Of a stretch of DNA of 64,000 nucleotides, positions 49,422 through 56,787 are shown piece after piece (position 1 is the stretch's first letter; each line of letters starts with the position of its first letter). Made by a program: the position numbers and the translations under genes. The notes beneath the pieces are model-generated. The model was not told the origin of the DNA and ran no database searches. It saw only the letters and a program-made list of their open reading frames with translations. The stretch covers positions 1 to 64,000 of the forward strand of contig NZ_FOVH01000019.1 of the NCBI RefSeq assembly GCF_900115095.1, in the 5' to 3' direction. The DNA comes from Actinomadura madurae (GTDB taxonomy: Bacteria > Actinomycetota > Actinomycetes > Streptosporangiales > Streptosporangiaceae).

Positions 49422-52400
49422 ATGAGTGAGCAACGGCCCCATGGTTCGGGGCGCGCGACCCGGGACAGTGACGAGCCGTCGATGGAGTGGCTCGGCGAGC
49501 TCAGGTCCGACGCCGACGACCCTGAGCTCCAGCCCGTCAACCCCGCGGTGACGCAGGGTTTCAAGGCCATCGTCGACGAGGACATGCCCGTGGTCCGGCC
49601 GTCCCGGCAGGAGCCTCCGGCCGAGCGCTCGCCGGGGCCCTTCACCGGGCCCATTCCGGTGCTGAACGGTGAGCAGGCGTCGTCGGACGTCCCGTCGGGG
49701 CCTGCTCAGGGCCCTGAGCAGGAGTTCGCGCGTGCGCTGGAGGAGGAGCGCGCCGCCGGTGACCCGAACGTCACCGCGACGGACTCCTCGCTGACCGTGC
49801 CCGACCTGAGCGGTTTCGCGGCCCCGCCGCCTCCGTCCGACTCCGGCCCGCAGCCCGCCGTGGGCTCCGGCACGGGCCCCCAGCCCGCGGTGGGGTCCGG
49901 CACCGGCCCCCAGCCTGCCGTTGGCTCTGGGACGGGTCCGCAGCCGCCCGTGGGCTCTGGGACGGGCCCGCAGCCCGCCGTGGGCTCCGGAACCCGTCCA
50001 CAGCCCGCTGTGGGGCCCGGTGCGGGCCCGCAGCCTCCGGTGGGTCCCGGTACGAGTCCGCAGCCCGTCGTCGGCTCTGGGACGGGCCCGCAGCCCGCTG
50101 TGGGGCCCGGCGGCCCGGGGACCGGCCCGCAGCCTCTCGTCGACCTGAACACGGGTCCGCTGGTCCGGTTCGGCGCCGAGGGCCCCGGCACCGGCCCGCA
50201 GCCTCCGGTCGGCCCCGGCACCGGCCCCCAGCCTGCCGTGGGCTCTGGGACGGGCCCGCAGCCCGCCGTGGGCACTGGGACCGGCCCGCAGCCTCCGGTC
50301 GGCCCCGGCACCGGCCCCCAGCCTGCCGTGGGCCCTGGGACGGGTCCTCAGCCCGCCGTGGGGTCTGGCACCGGCCCCCAGCCCGCTGTGGGCCCGGGGA
50401 CGGGCCCGCAGCCCGCCGTGGGCTCCAGGACGGGCCCGCAGCCGGCCATCGGACGGGGCACCGGCCCGCAGCCGGCGATCGCGCCCGCCGACCACGGCAC
50501 GGACACCGTCGCCATCGCCGCCGCGTCCCCCGACCGTCCGCAGCCGTTCGCCGAGCTGGGGATGAACGGCGAGGAGTACCAGCGCGTCCGGCACATCCTG
50601 GGGCGCCGCCCCACGTCGGCCGAGCTGGCGATCTACTCGGTCATGTGGAGCGAGCACTGCTCCTACAAGAGCTCCAAGGTGCACCTGCGCCAGTTCGGCG
50701 AGAAGGCCCCGAAGACCGACAAGCTCCTGGTCGGCATGGGGGAGAACGCCGGGGTCGTGGACATCGGCCAGGGCTGGGCGGTCACCTTCAAGGTGGAGTC
50801 GCACAACCACCCGTCCTACGTCGAGCCGTACCAGGGCGCCGCGACCGGCGTCGGCGGGATCGTCCGCGACATCATGTCGATGGGCGCGCGGCCGATCGCC
50901 GTCATGGACTCGCTCCGGTTCGGCCCGGCGGACGCCCCCGACACCCAGCGCGTCCTGCCCGGCGTGGTGGCGGGCGTGGGCGGCTACGGCAACTCGCTGG
51001 GCCTGCCCAACATCGGCGGCGAGACGGTCTTCGACGCCTGCTACGAGCAGAACCCGCTCGTCAACGCGTTGTGCGTCGGCGTGATGAAGCACGAGGACAT
51101 CAAGCGCGCCGTGGCCCCCGGCCCCGGCAACCAGGTGATCCTGTTCGGCGCCCTCACCGGCCCGGACGGCATCGGCGGCGCGTCCGTCCTCGCGTCCGCG
51201 ACGTTCGACGAGGAGTCGCACCAGAAGCGGCCGTCGGTCCAGGTCGGCGACCCGTTCATGGAGAAGCTGCTCATCGAGTGCTGCCTGGAGCTGTTCCGCG
51301 AGGACCTCGTGGTCGGCATCCAGGACCTCGGCGCGGCCGGCGTGTCCTGCGCGACGACGGAGCTGGCCGCGGCCGGCACCGGCGGCATGCACGTCGACCT
51401 CGACGCCGTCCCGCTCCGCGACGAGACGCTCCGCCCGGAGGAGATCCTCATGAGCGAGTCGCAGGAGCGGATGATGGCGGTGGTGGAGCCCGCCAAGGTC
51501 GAGCGTTTCATGGAGATCTGCGCCCGCTGGGAGATCCCCGCGACCGTCATCGGCGCGGTCACCGACACCCGCCGCCTGGTCATGACGTGGCGGGGCGAGA
51601 CGATCGTCGACATCCCGCCGGTCACGGCCGCCGACGAGGGCCCGGTCTACAACCGGCCGCTGGAGCCGCCGAAGGACCTCGGCGCGCTGCAGTCCGACAC
51701 GCCGGGGCGGCTCACCCGCCCGTCCAACGGCGACGAGCTGCGCCGGACGGTCCTGTGGCTGGCCGGGGCGCCGAACCTCGCCAGCAAGACGTGGGTGACG
51801 TCGCAGTACGACCGGTACGTCCTCGGCAACACCGTCATGGCCATGCCGGAGAACGCGGGCGTGGTGCGCATCGACGACGAGTCCGGCCTGGGCATCGCGC
51901 TGTCCCTGGACGGCAACGGCCGCTACACGCGCCTCGACCCGTACTCGGGCGCCCAGCTCGCGCTGTCGGAGGCGTACCGCAACGTCGCCGCGACCGGTGC
52001 GCGGCCCCTGGCCGTCACCAACTGCCTCAACTTCGGCTCGCCGGAGGACCCGGGCGTCATGTGGCAGTTCGCGCGCGCCGTCGAGGGCCTCGCGGACGGC
52101 TGCCAGTACCTCGGCATCCCGGTGACGGGCGGCAATGTCAGCTTCTACAACCAGACGGGCGAGACCCCGATCAATCCGACACCGGTGATCGGCGTCCTCG
52201 GCGTCCACGACGACGTGCGCCGCCGGGTGAACATGTCGCTGACGTCCGACGGCGCCACGCTCGCGCTGCTCGGCGAGACCCGCGAGGAGTTCGGCGGCTC
52301 CGAGTGGGCGCACGTCGTCTACGGGCACCTGGGCGGCCTGCCGCCGCTGGTGGACCTGAAGGCGGAGGCCGCGCTCGCGTCGGTGATGGTCGCCGCCATC

Positions 52401-52763
52401 CGGGACGGCCTGGTCACCGCCGTGCACGACCTGTCCGACGGCGGGCTGTCGCAGACGCTGGTGGAGTCGTGCCTGCGCGGCGGCCTCGGCGCCCGCGTCA
52501 CCCTGCCGGGCGACCCGTTCGTCACGCTGTTCAGCGAGTCGGTGGCCCGCGCCATGGTGGCGGTCCGTCCGGGCGCCGAAGCGCGCCTGGCGGCCCTCTG
52601 CGAGTCGGCGGGCGTCCCGGTCACGCAGCTGGGCGTGGCGGGCGGCGACGCGCTGAACGTGACGGGACGCGGCCCGGACGGCGACCAGCAGGAGCTGTTC
52701 AGCGTCCCCCTGTCCGAGCTGCGCGAGGCGCACGAACGGATGCTTCCCAGCTACGCCGACTGA
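49422..52763 (+). CDS. purL: FGAM synthase large subunit PurL with 380-residue repeat-rich N-terminus
   Basis: A 1113-residue open frame. Residues 381-1113 are a complete PurL, near the normal 730-760 residues: YQRVRHILGRRPTSAELAIY, MWSEHCSYKSSKVHL (conserved His), VESHNHPSYVEPYQGAATG, IQDLGAAGVSC, GGNVSFYN and VHDLSDGGL. The 380 residues before it are low-complexity: an acidic segment (MEWLGELRSDADDPELQ), GPFTGPIPVLNG, and about 20 copies of G-T-G-P-Q-P-x-V-G-x at residues 142-353. The ATG at 49422 has AAGGAGG. The ATG at 50562 is a possible internal start that would give a normal PurL. Confidence 0.9.
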   Translation: MSEQRPHGSGRATRDSDEPSMEWLGELRSDADDPELQPVNPAVTQGFKAIVDEDMPVVRPSRQEPPAERSPGPFTGPIPVLNGEQASSDVPSGPAQGPEQEFARALEEERAAGDPNVTATDSSLTVPDLSGFAAPPPPSDSGPQPAVGSGTGPQPAVGSGTGPQPAVGSGTGPQPPVGSGTGPQPAVGSGTRPQPAVGPGAGPQPPVGPGTSPQPVVGSGTGPQPAVGPGGPGTGPQPLVDLNTGPLVRFGAEGPGTGPQPPVGPGTGPQPAVGSGTGPQPAVGTGTGPQPPVGPGTGPQPAVGPGTGPQPAVGSGTGPQPAVGPGTGPQPAVGSRTGPQPAIGRGTGPQPAIAPADHGTDTVAIAAASPDRPQPFAELGMNGEEYQRVRHILGRRPTSAELAIYSVMWSEHCSYKSSKVHLRQFGEKAPKTDKLLVGMGENAGVVDIGQGWAVTFKVESHNHPSYVEPYQGAATGVGGIVRDIMSMGARPIAVMDSLRFGPADAPDTQRVLPGVVAGVGGYGNSLGLPNIGGETVFDACYEQNPLVNALCVGVMKHEDIKRAVAPGPGNQVILFGALTGPDGIGGASVLASATFDEESHQKRPSVQVGDPFMEKLLIECCLELFREDLVVGIQDLGAAGVSCATTELAAAGTGGMHVDLDAVPLRDETLRPEEILMSESQERMMAVVEPAKVERFMEICARWEIPATVIGAVTDTRRLVMTWRGETIVDIPPVTAADEGPVYNRPLEPPKDLGALQSDTPGRLTRPSNGDELRRTVLWLAGAPNLASKTWVTSQYDRYVLGNTVMAMPENAGVVRIDDESGLGIALSLDGNGRYTRLDPYSGAQLALSEAYRNVAATGARPLAVTNCLNFGSPEDPGVMWQFARAVEGLADGCQYLGIPVTGGNVSFYNQTGETPINPTPVIGVLGVHDDVRRRVNMSLTSDGATLALLGETREEFGGSEWAHVVYGHLGGLPPLVDLKAEAALASVMVAAIRDGLVTAVHDLSDGGLSQTLVESCLRGGLGARVTLPGDPFVTLFSESVARAMVAVRPGAEARLAALCESAGVPVTQLGVAGGDALNVTGRGPDGDQQELFSVPLSELREAHERMLPSYAD
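49845..50480 (+). repeat. Minisatellite of about 20 imperfect 24-30 bp units inside purL
   Basis: The units GGxACGGGCCCGCAGCCC-GCCGTGGGC vary by synonymous and a few non-synonymous changes. They translate to GTGPQPAVGS-like peptides with Pro-Gln-Pro kept in every copy. Copies with identical bases occur next to diverged ones (for example at 50200-50300), as expected from recent slippage plus older divergence. Copy number probably varies between strains. It is not a CRISPR array because there are no unique spacers. Confidence 0.85.
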
Positions 52764-52818
52764 CCGGCGCCTCCTCGGGCTACCATCCCTCATCAGGGAT
52801 CTTGAGGAGGCGCACCGG

Positions 52819-53544
52819 ATGCCGCACGCAGTGGCCGCCCGCTTTCAGGAGCTGGCGAGGGTCTCGGACGGCCGGATAGGGCTCCTGCCGGCCGTTCCGG
52901 ACGACGAGATGTCTTCGTGGGCGACACCCGTCCCCGAGGACGTCCGCGCATTCCTCGGAACCGTCGGCGGCCTCACGATCGGCGACCGGCACGTCTTCGA
53001 CTTCAACCACCCCGACAACCACGTCCCGGTGGCGAACGAGAACTGGCCGCTGGGCGCCGATTCCTCCACCTACTGGCTTCTGCACAGCGACGGTTCCGCG
53101 ACGACGTACTACGTGGACGTGGAGAACGGTGCTTGGGGCCGGGTCTTCAGTTTCTGGGAGGAACCCTATGCCCGCCTCGTGGCCCCGAGCCTGCTGAGCT
53201 GGGCGGACAATCTGGCGTCAGGGCTGGAGGCCGCCCTGCGAACCGATGGCGACCTGGGCCAGGCGTTCAGCGACTGGCTGTTCGGCAACGAGGAATCCCT
53301 ATCCCGCCATCCTGAGAACACCGTCCAACCCATGCCGGCGGCCACGGCGCGCGTATCCGACGACCCGGAAATCGCAGCCGCCGCAGCCCACCTTCCCGAC
53401 GACGCCTTCCTGGCGGATCTCCGCAAAGCCGTCTACCCCACGGAGATCCCTTTCGCGTCCGTCGTCCCGTACGGCGAAGAAGTGACGTACGCCCGCTCCG
53501 CGAACGGCCGTTTCCTGACCGCCACGATAATCCCCGACCCGTAA
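52819..53544 (+). CDS. SMI1/KNR4-like protein
   Basis: A 241-residue protein. The first 140 residues fit the SMI1/KNR4 fold (VPEDVRAFLGTVGGLTIGD, VFDFNHPDNHVPVANENWPLGAD, SATTYYVDVENGAWGRVF, YARLVAPSLLSWADNLASGLEAAL). The remaining about 85 residues are of unknown type. SMI1-fold proteins often serve as immunity proteins against polymorphic toxins. No toxin gene is adjacent, so this is only a possibility. It lies 55 bp after purL on the same strand; GAGGAGG precedes the start. Confidence 0.7.
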   Translation: MPHAVAARFQELARVSDGRIGLLPAVPDDEMSSWATPVPEDVRAFLGTVGGLTIGDRHVFDFNHPDNHVPVANENWPLGADSSTYWLLHSDGSATTYYVDVENGAWGRVFSFWEEPYARLVAPSLLSWADNLASGLEAALRTDGDLGQAFSDWLFGNEESLSRHPENTVQPMPAATARVSDDPEIAAAAAHLPDDAFLADLRKAVYPTEIPFASVVPYGEEVTYARSANGRFLTATIIPDP

Positions 53545-53558
53545 AACCCGGAGCGCAG

Positions 53559-54317
53559 ATGATCACCCCCGCCGAGCATTGGGTCTACAAGGACAGCAAG
53601 GGAATCACGCTCGAACGGGGGCTCAAGCGCGGGGACCTGTCATGGCAGGGCTTCGAGCGGTTGACCGCCCGATCCGCCATCGGCGCGCTCGGTGAGCTGT
53701 CACGCGACCTGGCGCGTCCCCTGGACTTCGGGATCACCCGGCGGGTCGTGGAGGAGGTCGACGGCATCCCCGGCATCGGCGTCCACGTTCCGCGCCGCTG
53801 GAACTGGTACCTGACGACCCCGGACACACCCCAGTACGCGCACTCCGCCTATGTCGACCCGGTGGAGGTGAAGGCCGAGACGATCGACGAGGCGAGCATG
53901 TTCGAGGTGGCCGCTCGCGCGCTCGACGACCCAGACGACGTATCCACCGGCCAATGGGTCGAATGGGAGGAGATGTACGTCCACGACACCATGGCCCACG
54001 TGCCGCAGCAGCACGGCCCGGCGGACCACCTGGTGGTCGACGACTACGACAACCGCAATGCCGACGTCCACATCCCGCTGATACGCGCGGACGACGGCAC
54101 GACATGGGCGCACCGGGCCCACATGGTCACCTGGCCGCCGCTCTCCATGGACGCGCACAACCACACCGGAACCCGGCGCCCCGACCACGAAGACTTCGAT
54201 ACCTTCATCCAGCTCCGGATCCACGTCAACTGGTCACTCTGGTGGGAAAAAGAAGCCCCAGGCCACGCGATCCTCACCCGCACCCTCGACCGCCTCCACG
54301 CCCAAGGCTGGACGTAG
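53559..54317 (+). CDS. Protein of unknown function after the SMI1-like gene
   Basis: A 252-residue protein, 14 bp after the SMI1-like gene and likely co-transcribed. It has no signal or membrane segment. Notable features are many Trp, His and Asp residues and segments such as MYVHDTMAHVPQQHGPADHLV, VTWPPLSMDAHNHTG and IQLRIHVNWSLWWEKEAPGH. I recognise no family. The pair could form a small recognition or immunity unit, which is speculation from adjacency. Confidence 0.65.
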   Translation: MITPAEHWVYKDSKGITLERGLKRGDLSWQGFERLTARSAIGALGELSRDLARPLDFGITRRVVEEVDGIPGIGVHVPRRWNWYLTTPDTPQYAHSAYVDPVEVKAETIDEASMFEVAARALDDPDDVSTGQWVEWEEMYVHDTMAHVPQQHGPADHLVVDDYDNRNADVHIPLIRADDGTTWAHRAHMVTWPPLSMDAHNHTGTRRPDHEDFDTFIQLRIHVNWSLWWEKEAPGHAILTRTLDRLHAQGWT

Positions 54318-54379
54318 GCCCAGAGCAGCCGCAGACCCCCGCGTCGGTCGGCCACAACCCTGGTCGGAGGGCCGGGCGC

Positions 54380-55351
54380 CTAGAAGACCGAGATGTGGAC
54401 GTGGTCGTAGTGGTTGGCGGTCACGCCGCCTCGGTTCTCCATCGTGCGCCAGCCGGGGCTGCGCATGTCGTAGATGCGCTGGCGCCAGATGACGTACTTG
54501 ATGCCGAGGGCGCTGGCGTGGGAGATGGCGTACTCGGCCGCGCGGTCGCCCTGGGTCTTGGCGCTGCCGCCCGCCATGACGCCGCCGGTGGTGACCATGA
54601 AGTCGCAGGCGTGGCCGGTGCCGTGGTCCTGGGGGTCGCCGGTCTGCCGGACGCAGCCGATCGTGGGGAAGGGGCCCGCCTCCAGGTCGATGGTGTTCTT
54701 GACCTTGAGCATGCGGGGGGTGACGCCGCCCAAGCCGGTGCTCGGCGACTCCGGCTTGTACTTCTTGACCAGGGCCTGGATCTTCGCCTTGCGGCTCTTC
54801 AGGTCCTTGATCTCCTTCTTGAGGTCCGTCATCTTCTGCTGGGCCTGCTTGCGGGCCTGGAGCTGGGCGTCGACGAGCTTCTGGATCTGGGCGACCTTCG
54901 CGGCCTTGTTCTGGGCGAGGTGGCTGACCAGGGTGGCGTTGCTGAGGAGGTCGGACGGGTTCGCGTCGGCCAGGAACGTGACGGTCGGGTCCTCGCCGTT
55001 CGTCATGTACTGGTTCGCGGCGAGCTGCGCGACGAGGCCGCGGGCCTCCTGGAGGTCGCGCTGGAGGTCGTTGGACTTGTCCAGCGCCTTCCTGGCGGCG
55101 TACTCGGCGTCCTTCAGCTTGGCGAGGTCGCCGCCGTACTCCTTGTCGAGCTGCTCGATCTGACGGTTCAGCTTGGCGAACTTGCTGCTGTCGCCCGGGT
55201 CGAGGGGCAGGGACGCAGGCGCGGCACCGGCCGACGGCGTCGCCGTGCCGAGCAGGGGCAGCGCGGCGGCGACGGCCACGAGAGCCGCAGCGGCGCGTCG
55301 TCCGCCCCGGCGGCGATCGGTGGGCCGACGGGTGGAGGCGGGGGTCTCCAC
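54380..55351 (-). CDS. Secreted coiled-coil protein with ARB_07466-like C-terminal domain
   Basis: A 323-residue protein from the GTG at 55351, chosen for GAGAGGAG upstream. It has a signal peptide (RRAAAALVAVAAALPLLGTATPSAGA), a long coiled coil (about 50-190: KFAKLNRQIEQLDKEYGGDL, ARKQAQQKMTDLKKEIKDLK) and a C-terminal domain with GCVRQTG...HGTGHACDFM and HYDHVHISV. The His/Asp pattern resembles zinc M15-like folds. The layout of coiled coil plus hydrolase-like domain is typical of actinobacterial cell-wall hydrolases of the RipA style. Enzymatic activity is not established for the ARB_07466-like family. Confidence 0.8.
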   Translation of the reverse strand: METPASTRRPTDRRRGGRRAAAALVAVAAALPLLGTATPSAGAAPASLPLDPGDSSKFAKLNRQIEQLDKEYGGDLAKLKDAEYAARKALDKSNDLQRDLQEARGLVAQLAANQYMTNGEDPTVTFLADANPSDLLSNATLVSHLAQNKAAKVAQIQKLVDAQLQARKQAQQKMTDLKKEIKDLKSRKAKIQALVKKYKPESPSTGLGGVTPRMLKVKNTIDLEAGPFPTIGCVRQTGDPQDHGTGHACDFMVTTGGVMAGGSAKTQGDRAAEYAISHASALGIKYVIWRQRIYDMRSPGWRTMENRGGVTANHYDHVHISVF

Positions 55352-55458
55352 GTGTTCTCCTCTCGTCATGGCCAAAGGGTCAATGGACGTTAAAGAACCG
55401 TCTTTGCCTCGCCAAGAGTAAACCCCTGGCGTGCGTGGGACGGCGCGAAGCGCGAGAT

Positions 55459-55485
55459 GCCCGGCTCCTTTGCTGGGAGCCGGGC
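55459..55485. terminator. Terminator of the subtilase gene
   Basis: GCCCGGCTCC (55459-55468) pairs with GGAGCCGGGC (55476-55485) over a 7-nt loop, 19 bp past the subtilase stop on the minus strand. Confidence 0.8.
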
Positions 55486-55503
55486 CATCTTACGTGACAG
55501 GAC

Positions 55504-56667
55504 TCACAGCTTGCCCTTGTAGACGAGCCGGTTCGCCTGTTGCTTCAGCCTCTTGAGTGTGTGTGTCGAGTTGTCGTTCAGCCACTTCTGCACCTGCGGG
55601 AAGGTGGCCTTCTTGTGGGTGGACAGGTAGAGGGCGGCGACGCCGCTGACGTAGGGGGCCGCCATGGACGTGCCGCTGAGGCCCTTGTGGCCGCCGCCGG
55701 GCCAGGTGGAGTAGATGCCGTAACCGGGTGCGTTGATGTCGACGCACTTGCCCCAGTTGGAGAACGCGGCGCGGTTGTCGTACTTGGTGGTCGCGCCGAC
55801 GGTCATGACCCATCCCGCGCCGGACGGCGAGAACTTGCAGGCGTCGGCGTTGTCGTTGCCCGCGGCGACGGACACGAACACGCCGGACTTGGACAGGTTC
55901 ATCACCGCGGTGTTCAGCGCCGCGGACTTGGGCCCGCCGAGGGACAGGTTCGCGACGGCGGGCTTGGCGGCGTGGGTGCGCAGCCAGTTGACGGCGGCGA
56001 CCACGTCCGACATCGAGCCCTCGCCCTTGCAGTCCAGGACGCGCAGGGCGCGCAGCTTGACCGACTTGGCGGCGCCGTAGGTCTGGGCGCCGATGATGCC
56101 CGCGACGTGGGTGCCGTGGCCGTTGCAGTCCCGTCCGTCGCCGCCGAACCTGCTCGCGGCCCAGGCGACCGAGGCGCGGCCCCCGAAGTCCTTGTGCCCG
56201 ACGTCCAGGCCCGTGTCGATGACGTAGGCGTTGACGCCGCTTCCGGAGGATTTGTAGTAGTAGCTCTTCGAGAGCTTCGCGGACCGCTGGTCGATGCGGT
56301 CGAGCCCCCAGGGGAGCGGCGCGCGCTGGGTCGTGCTGGCCGAGACGACCTGGTCCTGCTCGATCGCGGCGACGCGGCCGTCCCGGCGCAGCTGGGTGAG
56401 CTGGTCCTGGTTCAGCCGGGCGGAGAACCCGTTCAGGACGCCGTCGAAGCGCTTGACTCCGGCGGCCCTGACCTTCTTGGCCGCGGCGTCGGGGGACGCC
56501 CCGGACTTCAGCGTGACGATGTACTGGCCGGGGACCGGGGTGCCTTCCGCCGCCGTCACCCTCACGAGGGAGGCGGAGTCGTCGGCGAGCACCGGGAAGG
56601 TCGCGGCGGCGCCGAGGCAGGTCGCGACCGTGCCGACGAGCAGCAGCCTTCGGTGGACAGCCCGCAA
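55504..56667 (-). CDS. Secreted subtilisin-like serine protease (S8)
   Basis: A 387-residue secreted protease from the TTG at 56667, which has AAGGAG 6 bases upstream; an in-frame ATG at 56709 is an alternative. Signal peptide, then an I9-type propeptide (VPGQYIVTLKSGASPDAAAKKVRA...FSARLNQDQLTQLRRDGRVAAIEQD). The catalytic triad is Asp in AYVIDTGLD, His in CNGHGTHVAG and Ser in LSGTSMAAPYVSG. Close to the proteinase K/aqualysin group in style. Length is normal. Confidence 0.94.
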   Translation of the reverse strand: MRAVHRRLLLVGTVATCLGAAATFPVLADDSASLVRVTAAEGTPVPGQYIVTLKSGASPDAAAKKVRAAGVKRFDGVLNGFSARLNQDQLTQLRRDGRVAAIEQDQVVSASTTQRAPLPWGLDRIDQRSAKLSKSYYYKSSGSGVNAYVIDTGLDVGHKDFGGRASVAWAASRFGGDGRDCNGHGTHVAGIIGAQTYGAAKSVKLRALRVLDCKGEGSMSDVVAAVNWLRTHAAKPAVANLSLGGPKSAALNTAVMNLSKSGVFVSVAAGNDNADACKFSPSGAGWVMTVGATTKYDNRAAFSNWGKCVDINAPGYGIYSTWPGGGHKGLSGTSMAAPYVSGVAALYLSTHKKATFPQVQKWLNDNSTHTLKRLKQQANRLVYKGKL

Positions 56668-56787
56668 GGCTTCTCCTTCTGCCGGGGGGACCGCGGCGCG
56701 GGCCCTCACATGATCGATGGTCTCGATCGAGGGGAACCTTAGCGGAACTGTCCTGAAATTAGATGAAAAATTGGACGGCTCGGCGGA

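Noticed and set aside
49845..50480. CRISPR-like array
   Set aside because: Units are contiguous and coding with no unique spacers; they translate to a regular peptide repeat.
49308..52793. A stop-free reading frame of over 1100 codons on the minus strand opposite purL
   Set aside because: It is the antisense shadow of a GC-biased gene and of its repeats. The protein is low-complexity Arg/Val/Gly and shows no domain, while the plus strand encodes PurL with all motifs.
55352..55503. Cyclic-di-AMP (ydaO-type) riboswitch before the secreted wall-hydrolase-like gene
   Set aside because: The gap is about 150 bp and I could not find the conserved core of that class; it mainly holds the subtilase terminator.
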